From positions 19,463,001 through 19,527,000 of the forward strand of contig JAPTOF010000007.1 in the NCBI GenBank assembly GCA_028554755.1: a stretch of DNA of 64,000 nucleotides, given 5' to 3'. Of the stretch, positions 21,455 through 33,748 are shown one piece after another; position 1 is the first letter of the stretch, and each line of letters begins with the position of its first letter. The stretch is from Cordia subcordata. Taxonomy: Eukaryota > Streptophyta > Magnoliopsida > Boraginales > Cordiaceae. The notes beneath the pieces are model-generated. The model searched no databases. It was not told the DNA's origin and was given only the letters and a program-made list of their open reading frames with translations. The position numbers were made by a program, and so were the translations under genes.

Positions 21455-22472
21455 ATCAAAAATACGTTGGTCCGAACGACCTAGAAATCATTTTTGTGAT
21501 GTATATTTAGTGTTCCATCCTTTAGATTATTTTGATGTGTCCAAAGGCTGATAATCGCCTTAGGCACCAAGTGTAAGACGGCATGTTTCCTTATAGCATT
21601 TTACTTAAATGAATATGCCAAATCTAATTCTTTCTTTTTCTCTCTTTAGTCTTCGAGGCTATTTATCGCATTGTTGATCAAGACAACGACAAGTATTTTA
21701 GCCATGCCCCTGGCTCATGTAGAAAGTCCAGGCTATAAGATAAAATATAGGATCAAGGAAGCGAACTAGGCCGTCTGCCCGATTAGGGTTTCCTAAACCT
21801 AATCAAATTCTTAATAACGTTGTTCGCTTATATGTATGTTGAGTTGTTTTTATCAATTTTGTTTTGGAATCGAAAAACTAGAGCCCCTTCTTTCTTGGCT
21901 CTCTTTTTGTTTTGTTCAAAGAAGCTTCAATGAAGAAATAAAGAAGTTATGCATTACAAGATTAACCAATATCCGATTGTCCAAGACCGGATAGGAGCAT
22001 ATTGGCAAGACTGAAAGGTATATTAGAATTTTAATGCGAAGTTGGTTAGTAAATGTAAAAACTTTTCTATCTAATTAGCAGCCTCAGAGGTTGCATTTAT
22101 CTCATTACAACCACCTTCTATGTCAGTGATTTCTTGAAACCAATGGAAATAATGTGCTCACATGCCAACCCTCTTAATATATATTTAAGTTGCCAGAAAT
22201 AAACATTTGACCATTAAACTCATGCTACGTATTTCATGCTTAATTTATTTCTCAGTATTTCTTAAAACCTACCACTAAGTCGTATATTGAGTGTCTTAAT
22301 AACTATTCCTAAAACCACTATCACGCTACTGTATGTATGCCACATTAGGCAAATACTACTGGTTGTTCTTAAGGGGAGTCAAGCTGAAATTGTGCATGCA
22401 TCATTAAATTCATAACGCCTTTGGGTGCATTTTTATGTTTATGTCTTAGCAAAACATGCATTTGACTAGAGG

Positions 22473-23163
22473 TTCATCAGCCTTGGAGTGCAAGAAAATA
22501 AAAGAATTTACATATTGGGCAATATACATTGGGGACAATACATCTAGCATTCCTAATGATGGTGAATTTGAAATTGAAGTACCTGATGATTTGCTTATTA
22601 CAGATTTCTAACATCTATTAGTAGCAATTTTTGAAAGTTCATACCCAGAACTACTTACTAAAATGAATCAGAGTGTTTGTCTCCAAAAGTGAGCAATTTT
22701 TGCACCAACACTTGAAATTGCTGAAGCAATAGATGATTACATGCTTTGGTTTCTTCGGAGAAGAACATGTATACCTACGCTCAGATAGTATTTGTAAGCA
22801 AATTTGGTTATTGATTCAGAAGCAAATTCATTCACTCTAGAGTTTTTTTAACAATATGAAGTGTTCACGTATTCCAGACAATGTTTTGAAGATTAAAGTT
22901 GGATTTCTTGTTATGTTGCTAAAGAGATGTTGACCAGGCTTCCGGTCTTTGTATTGGAACCAAACATAAAGTGACTCAATTGGGGAACCGTCTTTCTTGG
23001 TGAGCTTTTGTTTGGACGAAATGTTGGAGTTAAAGTTTATATACCAAGAACAGAGATGACTTCTAATAATACAAATTTTCTATTTATGCTACAACTTAGC
23101 TAATTCCCTTTGGTTGTTTCCCTTGCCATGACTATGAACAAAAGTTTGGGACAATCTTTGTGT
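22473..23163 (+). pseudogene. Helitron PIF1-like helicase remnant, U2
   Basis: Same fragment as in U1, with CATACCCAGAAC kept (lost in U1) and a damaged stretch CTTTCTTGGTGAGC where other units read GCTGCTGAGCTGAGC. Broken by the same TAA after ITDF. Confidence 0.83.
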
Positions 23164-24165
23164 AATTTTGGCTAGAAATGAGCATAGGACGGGCTGGTTC
23201 AGGAATTTAGTCAACGCATGTCGCTTCCCAAAGTTTCGAGATGTTCATTTTCACTGCGCCGTTCTCGGCTAAACATATTTGCATCCTATCCAATCCCATC
23301 CCAAATGTTATAGAGATTTTGGGATGGTGCGGTTCAGGTTTCGGGATAAAATTATATTTTCAAAATAAAGAATAATAAAATAGCAGATTCAGTTTTCAAA
23401 ATCATCATTCATACAAATTAGAAAATCTCTGTTTCACGTCACAAAAGTTAGAAAAAGTGAATAAAAATTAAAAATATTAATGTCATCTTTTACTCCAATA
23501 TTTGCTTACGAATCATTTTAAGAGCTATGAGGATTTATTTTAGAAACCAAGTTAAATTTCTTTAGATTTTTAATTTTAATTCTAACTTAAAAGAAGTATT
23601 TTTTTATTAGAAATGTGATTGGAGTAAACTTGAAATACAAAATTATATCTTGAATCTCAAGTCCGAGACATTATTGAGCAAAATAAATAAAAACTATGAA
23701 ATCCTCTTCAAATAAAAGAAGAGAGAATATTTTAACTCTTTATATGTTATTTTATAAATATAGATATAGATTCTTTTCTCTTTTCTGCTTGGGCAATGGT
23801 TTAATTGATGTTTTAATTTTTTTAATGCTAAATCTATGACTTTTCAGTGACACATCACTATTTACAGCAACATACAATTAACTTGTGCTCCATCTAGCAT
23901 TTGTTTATATGGCATCCTTAGAGTTTGAGGCTTAAGTCACAATTTTAGAATTCTTTATTATTTTTTAACTTTTAATTTTTATTTAGAACTCAAATATTAT
24001 TTTTATAATTGTAATATAAATAAGTTTAAATTAAAATTCTTTTATGGATCTCAGGTTTGCGATAGTATTGGAATAAATGAAAACTCAATACTAATTCCCT
24101 TTCAGATTAAAGAGAGGAAACAATAACTTTAACATTATATATGTTACACAGGTAGATCTATATAC

Positions 24166-24198
<33 letters not shown>

Positions 24199-25953
24199 TG
24201 TTTATGTTTCTCTTTTTTTCGTTCATCATTCAATTGATATTTTTATTTTTCTTAAGCTTGGAAGCTAATGATATTTTTCACTTGGTGCATCACCTTTTTT
24301 TGAGTGTCTAAAATTGATTCGTAGTTGTGTACCTTCTATTAATTTACTTGTGTCACATCAAAGTTTGAAGGTTTAACTTAATGTAAATTATACAGATTAA
24401 TTAAAGTGAAGGATAAAGGATTTCTTTGACATGTGAAAAATTAGATAGGTAAGATTAGAACTATAAAAGATTTTAAAAAAATAACATAAATTTTATAAAT
24501 ATATATGTACATATATATATAATTTATAAATATACATATGTTATTATATAGTATTTCTTTCGGGACGGATTTACCAAAAGACAAGACGGTTCAGGTTTCG
24601 AGATGGGATGCGCTGGGATAAAGGCTGAGATATACATATGACCTAAGATTTATTGTCTTCAAATGGCACAAGAAGCATAGTGCTTCTAAGGAGTACAAAG
24701 TTGTGGGGAAAAATAATTATTTGCAAAAATTAGCTATTCCCAAATGTAAGAAAAAAGAATTAAAACCCTTAAATGCTAGGGGGAGGGGCGCTAGGAAAGT
24801 TGTTGAAGTTAACCTTAGTTTATTTGGATGTCGAGGCCTCTAAACTATTATGCGCATTTAGAGATCCATAACATTACGTTTTTTAATTCAATAAAAATTG
24901 AGTAACAATGATAATTACAACGTGAAGTGTTGAGTTTTTTTTCTTATTTTTTTTATTGCTATTGCCTAATCAATATTTGGTTGAAAAATAAACATTTTAA
25001 ATTTCTTTTCTAACCTCGACGGATAATTTAATTTTCTTGAACCCACTCGTTGTAGCGGAGAATAATTTTTTCTTGAAAAACATCCAATTGTTTTCTTTTG
25101 CTTCAATTTAGTTGTCTTTATATGAACTTATTAGCATTTATATTTTGAATATCGAAGGCAAAGAGAATTGATGTTCGAACCAATGATTTCGATCATGGGC
25201 GTAGGTTCGCATTATCCTATCCATTGTCATCACCATACTCTAGCTTATTACTAAACTCCAATCCAAAGCTTGCTTATAACTAAAACTCCAATCCAAAGTG
25301 TGATGCACAAGAAATAACGGCGATTTACAGAATTCTTTGCCTTTCCTAAAATAACAGAACCACAGACGCCAATAAACGTCAAATATATTGATTACGCCTT
25401 TTCCATTTGATTAAAAGAGAAAGCGGACTAAAAGAAAATAGAAAAGGAAACATGAATAAGGAATACTAGTCACCACTTTAATATTAACCGTTCAATGCAT
25501 GGTCATCTTCTTTCTCTCTTTGATTCTGACAAACTCAAGAGAAGTGAATTTCCACTGACGTTTGGTGTTGCAAGAAAGAAATTGTTTAAGTTGAAATTGT
25601 TAAAGTTAGCTAACCATAAACAACCATTTTATTTTATGTTTTTGGATAATTTTCTAATGACAAGGGAATAACATTGTCTATAAGAATATTTTGAAGATGT
25701 TGAGAAGGCCGTTCGCAATTGAAGTTTTGAAGAACCTTCATTGCGAAATAAATGGATCGAAAAAAGTTAGAAATTATTAGTGCGAAAGATTAATTTTGGT
25801 TCATTCTCCTTCAACTCTGAAATGATGAAAAACTAGATTAATTAGATACCACGAATAGCTCAACTAAAAACGACCTTTACAATATTTGTGGAGAAGTTCC
25901 CCGAAATGACATACAAACCAAATAAACATATAACTAATTTATGAGAAATACAG

Positions 25954-25962
25954 TATAAAAAG
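25954..25962 (+). promoter_or_regulatory. TATA box of PG2
   Basis: TATAAAAAG, 108 bp upstream of the ATG at 26062. Confidence 0.7.
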
Positions 25963-26061
25963 CTATCGGACTTCCGTTTTCATTCATAACCCAAATAAAT
26001 TTTAAATAAAACTTCCCTATCTTTGTGAACTACCGAAGCTGTCATTAGGTTCAAGGCCACC

Positions 26062-29000
26062 ATGTTTCTTCCAAGGGGCAAGGCATGAAGGTTCTTTACC
26101 TTCTTGGTCTAACCTTGTTCTCAATTAGGACTGAGTGTGCTCCCTTGGTTCACGTCGTGGCCTTGCCGCAGTGGTGAGACAGTTTTGATGTCACTAAAGA
26201 TGGGGCCGTAGCGATGGCAAAACAGAAAGTGCTTCGGTACGTAAGCTAAGAGAACTCCTGATTTCTCAATCAAATAACTATTTTCTTTGCGAAAAAATAA
26301 TGCATCTTCTAGAGCCTGAGTCTTATGTTGTAAGTAGTTGTTCTAAAACAATGGCGTGAACTCAAGACTAAGAGATAGCTTAAGTGATTGAGACAATCTT
26401 CCCCATGTCAAGTCCTGGGTTCAATCCCATGGCGACCGAGGTTTTAAGAAAAAAAACGAGACTGTGGCGTGAACTCATTAATAGTATTCTAATTTGAAAA
26501 GTGAATATGCCTTACTTTGCAACTTTGTTTTCATATTGTGCAAAATACATTACTTCGAAACTTTGAAAAAAGATTGTGGAACACCTACGTCTCAACTCTT
26601 TTATAATTATAGTTTTAGTTGCGAAGGAAGGCCGGAAATTGTAAAGAGACATTTTAATACACGAATATCTCGTTACACTTTCTCGATGGGTAAATTTGAT
26701 GTGCCCATTTGATCTACATGCGTGCATGCAGGCGTTCACTAAAACGTGGAATGCAGCATGCCATGCGACAGGACCAGCTAGGATTCTCGTTCCTCAGGGT
26801 ACATTTGCAATAGGAGAAGTACTCTTCGAAGGTCCTTGCACCGCTCCCAAACCCATTACCATTGAAATTCAAGGGACTCTTCTGGGAAACACAGATCTCA
26901 GTCTTTACAAAAGCGGCAGATGGATAACAATCAGCCACGTCGATGGTGTCGTACTTACCGGTGGAGGAACCCTAAATGGCCAAGGTGAGGCGTCATGGAA
27001 GGAAAGGGAAAATGGTTGCGGGCTGCTTCCAGATGTATGTGTAACTGCTCAATTCCTAAGTCTATATTTCTTTTCTCGAACTACGCTATACTGGTCAAAG
27101 TTTTGCGCTTTTTTTATAAAGTAATCTTTCAATTTATAATTTTTTCTCTATGTGAATAATATATCTTAGCTCATTTGCTTAACATTATTCATCAATTTGA
27201 TAGAGTTATTCTTTAAAATAGCATCCTAATTTGTGACCAAATTAAACAAATAACTCTTTGGATACTCGACTTTTAGTAGAGAAATGGCTCGTAAGTGAGA
27301 CCAATCACGCATAGAGATTGACGAAGCTAACCTAATGGTCCGCCTATGATATATTTTGCAGAAACTTTTGCTGTTAAATCAATTGAAAAACAATACAGAT
27401 GTAGGTGTTTCTAGTTCATACGACTTTTTTTTTTTTTAATCTCCTCAAACTACTTTACCACCGTATCTAGCCCGTTGTAACATGTCAAATTAAATCTAAA
27501 CTAGTACCAGATGTGTAATTTCGGAGATTATATCGACTCCCTAATATGCATTGACATACGTTAAGCTTTTCTTGTATGGATGCAGGGTCTTGTATGGCAG
27601 AGTGTAACTAATTGTTATGCAAAATGTCAACCTCCTCAATAGCAAAGGGTTCCACATGAAGGTTCTTATCGATCGCACCAACATAACGATGTCGGATCTC
27701 AACATAACTGCGCCAGGAGACAGCCCTAACACTGATGGTGTCCACATTAGTGGTTCTCAAGCTATCACCATTACTAACTGTGTCATTGGAACGGGTGACG
27801 ATTGCATCTCTATTGGCGATGGCAACGATGGTGTTAACGTCTCCAAAGTCTTTTGTGGACCTGGACATGGCATCAGGTTTGTTCTTGCATCATCATCGTC
27901 GTGTTCCAATCTCAAAATCTCGTAAGAATGATGAGTAGATGCTTTAGGTCAGGCAAATCACAATTCTAATATTACAATTTATCAATTAAAACTACAACAT
28001 CCTAGGTAGAGCTATGCATGAACTAGTATGGAGAGCGAGCCCCACTAACCACAAAGACGAAGCCATTAAAGAGCGTGTTGGCATCGCTTTTGATCTTGAA
28101 TACATGTGAAGTTTTAAAGCATTTAGATTGAAAAATCAATTTGACCCCATTGTAAATAAAAATATCGTAGATGAACCCCTGCACGGCATGAACTTCTTTG
28201 CTTCTGTCATATCATCTCTTGCACAGCCACATATCGCCGTTATTCTAAATGAAGTTGGAATGTGGATTATTTCATAGACTTGTAGCTTTTAAATTTGGTC
28301 TATTATAAGTTATGAACGCGTCATTCTTTATTTCTTATGTTCTATTGTTTTTCTAAATCTTCACATTTTCTTGTATATGTGACAGCGTTGGTAGCCTTGG
28401 CAAGCGTCAAGGAGAGACAGACGTCAAAGGAATTACTGATAACTAATTGTACGCTAACCGGGACAACAAATGGAGCCGTGATTAAAACGGAGAGCTTCGC
28501 TCCGCTCCAAGCGTCAAATATTATCTTTGACGATATAGTCATGAATGACGCTCGTAACCACATTATCATTGATCAAAGCTATATGTCAAAGGATAAAGCA
28601 GAGGTGAGATATTGTACTTTGTTGTGCTGAGCGTGAATTTAAAATATTTTATCTATGAAAATGAAGTGATAACTAAGTAATTTTAATGATCAGGATTTAA
28701 TGAAACTTATATATAAGTGATTGTTTTCTCAAAAACGAAAATAAAGCATTTCATAAGGTTTTATGGAAACAGTTGGTCGCTTGCACAGAAGATCTAAGAG
28801 TAGATCCACTAGCACTTTTAAATTATTACACGAAACAAAAATTTAGTGTTTGATTTTTTTATTATAAATAAACTAGATACATATTGATTTCAAGCCTAAT
28901 GTCTCTTTTGAACTAACTACACAGCCATCCAAGGTGAAGATTAGTGATGTCCACTTCAAGAACATAAGAGGGACCACGTGTCAAAAATTGCGCTTGCTCT

Positions 29001-29148
29001 CAATTGCGTGAAGCGATTCCTTGTGAAGGCATTGAATTGGTGACGTTGATCTAACAAAGACCTCTGCCGATGTTGGCGATCTTTCTTCCGTATGCACCAA
29101 TGCCAAAGTTATCGTTAATGGGAAATTAAGCCTGCTGGTTGTAGCTAA
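26062..29148 (+). CDS. Exopolygalacturonase-like (GH28) gene PG2, frame broken as read
   Basis: Exons 26062-26236, 26732-27034, 27586-27876, 28386-28603, 28925-29148. This is the only unit with a fully intact exon 2 (303 nt, ending GLLPD before a GTATGT donor). Exon 1 lacks single bases in G, C and T runs and two at CAG. Exon 3 has one extra base (AATTGTTATG and CTTATCGATCGCACC for AATTCTGTTATG and ACTGACTGCACC). Exon 4 reads GCCGTGATTAAAACGG across the RIK site. Exon 5 has about seven changes, all at CAG or CTG. NTDG, GDDC and GHG are intact. Confidence 0.87.
26353..26477 (+). mobile_element. tRNA-derived SINE in intron 1, U2
   Basis: Flanked by GGCGTGAACTCA at 26353-26364 and 26466-26477. 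The body holds box-A-like TAGCTTAAGTGATTGAG and box-B-like GGGTTCAATCCC, then GCGACCGAGG and an A-rich tail. Such promoters derive from tRNA genes and are read by RNA polymerase III. Confidence 0.85.
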
Positions 29149-30158
29149 ATCAAAAATACGTTGGTCCGAACGACCTAGAAATCATTTTTGTGATGTATAT
29201 TTAGTGTTCCATCCTTTAGATTATTTTGATGTGTCCAAAGGCTGATAATCGCCTTAGGCACCAAGTGTAAGACGGCATGTTTCCTTATAGCATTTTACTT
29301 AAATGAATATGCCAAATCTAATTCTTTCTTTTTCTCTCTTTAGTCTTGAGGCTATTTATCGCATTGTTGATCAAGACAACGACAAGTATTTTAGCCATGC
29401 CCCGGCTCATGTAGAAAGTCCAGGCTATAAGATAAAATATAGGATCAAGGAAGCGAACTAGGTTGCCTCGCCCGATTAGGGTTTCCTAAACCTAATCAAA
29501 TTCTTAATAACGTTCGCTTATATGTATGTTGAGTTGTTTTTATCAATTTTGTTTTGGAATCGAAAAACTAGAGCCCCTTCTTTCTTGGCTCTCTTTTTGT
29601 TTTGTTCAAAGAAGCTTCAATGAAGAAATAAAAAAATTATGCATTACAAAATTAACCAATATACGATTGTACAAGACCGGATAGGAGCATATTTGCAAGA
29701 CTGAAAGGTATATTAGAATTTTAATGCGGTTGGTTAGTAAATGTAAAAACTTTTCTATCTAATTAGCAGCCTCGGAGGTTGCATTTATCTCATTACAACC
29801 ACCTTCTATGTCGGTGATTTCTTGAAACCAATGGAAATAATGTGCTCACATGCCAACCCTCTTAATATATATTTAAGTTGCGAAATAAACATTTGACCAT
29901 TAAACTCATGCTACGTATTTCATGCTTAATTTATTTCTCAAGATTTCTTAAAACCTACCACTAAGTCGTATATTGAGTGTCTTAATAACTATTCCTAAAA
30001 CCACTATCACGCTACTGTATGTATGCCACATTAGGCAAATACTACTGGTTGTTCTTAAGGGGAGTCAAGCTGAAATTGTGCATGCATCATTAAATTCATA
30101 ACGCCTTTGGGTGCATTTTTATGTTTATGTCTTAGCAAAACATGCATTTGACTAGAGG

Positions 30159-30844
30159 TTCATCAGCCTTGGAGTGCAAGAAAATAAAAGAATTTACATA
30201 TTGGGCAATATACATTGGGGACAATACATCTAGCATTCCTAATGATGGTGAATTTGAAATTGAAGTACCTGATGATTTGCTTATTACAGATTTCTAACAT
30301 CTATTAGTAGCAATTTTTGAAAGTTCATACCAAGTACTACTTACTAAAATGAATCAGAGTGTTTGTTTCCAAAAGTGAGCAATTTTTGCACCAACTCTTG
30401 AAATTGCTGAAGCAATAGATGATTACATGCTTTGGTTTCTTCGGAGAAGAACATGTATACCTACGCTCGATAGTATTTGTAAGCAAATTTGGTTATTGAT
30501 TCAAGCAAATTCATTCACTCTAGAGTTTTTAACAATATGAAGTGTTCACGTATTCGGACAATGTTTTGAAGATTAAAGTTGGATTTCTTGTTATGTTGCT
30601 AAAGAGATGTTGACCAGGCGTCCGGTCTTTGTATTGGAACCAAACATAAAGTGACTCAATTGGGGAACCGTGCTGCTGAGCTGAGCTTTTGTTTGGACGA
30701 AATGTTGGAGTTAAAGTTTATATACCAAGAATAGTGATGACTTCTAATAATACAAATTTTCTATTTATGCTACAACTTAGCTAATTCCCTTTGGTTGTTT
30801 CCCTTGCCATGACTATGAACAAAAGTTTGGGACAATCTTTGTGT
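30159..30844 (+). pseudogene. Helitron PIF1-like helicase remnant, U3
   Basis: As in U1. Here ATTCAAGCAAATTC replaces ATTCAGAAGCAAATTC, and CTAGAGTTTTTAACAATATG joins LEFLTI to an in-frame stop. GTGCTGCTGAGCTGAGC is kept. Confidence 0.83.
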
Positions 30845-31849
30845 AATTTTGGCTAGAATGAGCATAGGACGGGCTGGTTCAGGAATTTAGTCAACGCATG
30901 TCGCTTCCCAAAGTTTCGAGATGTTCATTTTCACTGCGCCGTTCTCGGCTAAACATATTTGCATCCTATCCAATCCCATCCCAAATGTTATAGAGATTTT
31001 GGGATGGTGCGGTTCAGGTTTCGGGATAAAATTATATTTTCAAAATAAAGAATAATAAAATAGCAGATTCAGTTTTCAAAATCATCATTCATACAAATTA
31101 GAAAATCTCTGTTTCACGTCACAAAAGTTAGAAAAAGTGAATAAAAATTAAAAATATTAATGTCATCTTTTACTCCAATATTTGCTTACGAATCATTTTA
31201 AGAGCTATGAGGATTTATTTTAGAAACCAAGTTAAATTTCTTTAGATTTTTAATTTTAATTCTAACTTAAAAGAAGTATTTTTTTATTAGAAATGTGATT
31301 GGAGTAAACTTGAAATACAAAATTATATCTTGAATCTCAAGTCCGAGACATTATTGAGCAAAATAAATAAAAACTATGAAATCCTCTTCAAATAAAAGAA
31401 GAGAGAATATTTTAACTCTTTATATGTTATTTTATAAATATAGATATAGATTCTTTTCTCTTTTTCTGCTTGGGCAATGGTTTAATTGATGTTTTAATTT
31501 TTTTTAATGCTAAATCTATGACTTTTTCAGCTGACACATCACTATTTACAGCAACATACAATTAACTTGTGCTCCATCTAGCATTTGTTTATATGGCATC
31601 CTTAGAGTTTGAGGCTTAAGTCACAATTTTAGAATTCTTTATTATTTTTTAACTTTTAATTTTTATTTAGAACTCAAAAATTATTTTTATAATTGTAATA
31701 TAAATAAGTTTAAATTAAAATTCTTTTATGGATCTCAGGTTTGCGATAGTATTGGAATAAATGAAAACTCAATACTAATTCCCTTTCAGATTAAAGAGAG
31801 GAAACAATAACTTTAACATTATATATGTTTCACAGGTAGATCTATATAC

Positions 31850-31881
<32 letters not shown>

Positions 31882-33638
31882 GTTTATGTTTCTCTTTTTT
31901 TCGTTCATCATTCAATTGATATTTTTATTTTTCTTAAGCTTGGAAGCTAATGATATTTTTCACTTGGTGCATCACCTTTTTTTGAGTGTCTAAAATTGAT
32001 TCGTAGTTGTGTACCTTCTATTAATTTACTTGTGTCACATCAAAGTTTGAAGGTTTAACTTAATGTAAATTATACAGATTAATTAAAGTGAAGGATAAAG
32101 GATTTCTTTGACATGTGAAAAATTAGATAGGTAAGATTAGAACTATAAAAGATTTTAAAAAAATAACATAAATTTTATAAATATATATGTACATATATAT
32201 ATAATTTATAAATATACATATGTTATTATATAGTATTTCTTTCGGGACGGATTTACCGCAAAAGACAAGACGGTTCAGGTTTAGAGATTGGATGCGCTGG
32301 GATAAAGGCTGAGATATACATATGACCTAAGATTTATTGTCTTCAAATGGCACAAGAAGCATAGTGCTTCTAAGGAGTACAAAGTTGTGGGGAAAAATAA
32401 TTATTTGCAAAAATTAGCTATTCCCAAATGTAAGAAAAAAGAATTAAAACCCTTAAATGCTAGGGGGAGGGGCGCTAGGAAAGTTGTTGAAGTTAACCTT
32501 AGTTTATTTGGATGTCGAGGCCTCTAAACTATTATGCGCATTTAGAGATCCATAACATTACGTTTTTTAATTCAATAAAAATTGAGTAACAATGATAATT
32601 ACAACGTGAAGTGTTGAGTTTTTTTTCTTATTTTTTTTATTGCTATTGCCTAATCAATATTTGGTTGAAAAATAAACATTTTAAATTTCTTTTCTAACCT
32701 CGGATAATTTAATTTTCTTGAACCCACTCGTTGTAGCGGAGAATAATTTTTTCTTGAAAAACATCCAATTGTTTTCTTTTGCTTCAATTTAGTTGTCTTT
32801 ATATGAACTTATTAGCATTTATATTTTGAATATCGAAGGCAAAGAGAATTGATGTTCGAACCAATGATTTCGATCATGGGCGTAGGTTCGCATTATCCTA
32901 TCCATTGTCATCACCATACTCTAGCTTATTACTAAACTCCAATCCAAAGCTTGCTTATAACTAAAACTCCAATCCAAAGTGTGATGCACAAGAAATAACG
33001 GCGATTTACACAGAATTCTTTGCCTTTCCTAAAATAACAGAACCACGGGACGCCAATAAACGTCAAATATATTGATTACGCCTTTTCCATTTGATTAAAA
33101 GAGAAAGCGGACCAAAAGAAAATAGAAAAGGAAACATGAATAAGGAATACTAGTCACCACTTTAAGATTAACCGTTCAATGCATGGTCATCTTCTTTCTC
33201 TCTTTGATTCTGACAAACTCAAGAGAAGTGAATTTCCACCGACGCTTGGTGTTGCAAGAAAGAAATTGTTTAAGTTGAAATTGTTAAAGTTAGCTAACCA
33301 TAAACAACCATTTTATTTTATGTTTTTGGATAATTTTCTAATGACAAGGGAATAACATTGTCTATAAGAATATTTTGAAGATGTTGAGAAGGCCGTTTCG
33401 CAATTGAAGTTTTGAAGAACCTTCATTGCGAAATAAATGGATCGAAAAAAGTTAGAAATTATTAGTGCGAAAGATTAATTTTGGTTCATTCTCCTTCAAC
33501 TCTGAAATGATGAAAAACTAGATTAATTAGATACCACGAATAGCTCAACTAAAAACGACCTTTACAATATTTGTGGAGAAGTTCCCCGAAATGACATACA
33601 AACCAAATAAACATATAACTAATTTATGAGAAATACAG

Positions 33639-33647
33639 TATAAAAAG
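33639..33647 (+). promoter_or_regulatory. TATA box of PG3
   Basis: TATAAAAAG, 110 bp upstream of the ATG at 33749. Confidence 0.7.
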
Positions 33648-33748
33648 CTATCGGACTTCCGTTTTCATTCATAACCCAAATAAATTTTAAATAAAACTTC
33701 CCTATCTTTGTGAACTACCCCGAAGCTGTCATTAGGTTCAAGGCCACC

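Larger units (their letters stand above)
14780..22472 (+). repeat. Array unit U1 (complete, 7,693 bp)
   Basis: First full unit: helicase remnant, AT-rich block, promoter, PG1, 3' flank. It carries more private substitutions than interior units (for example an altered SINE middle and a lost first ATG), as expected near an array edge. Confidence 0.95.
22473..30158 (+). repeat. Array unit U2 (complete, 7,686 bp)
   Basis: Same layout as U1. The 3' flank (about 29,630-29,700) carries a cluster of unit-specific changes to A or T. Confidence 0.95.
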
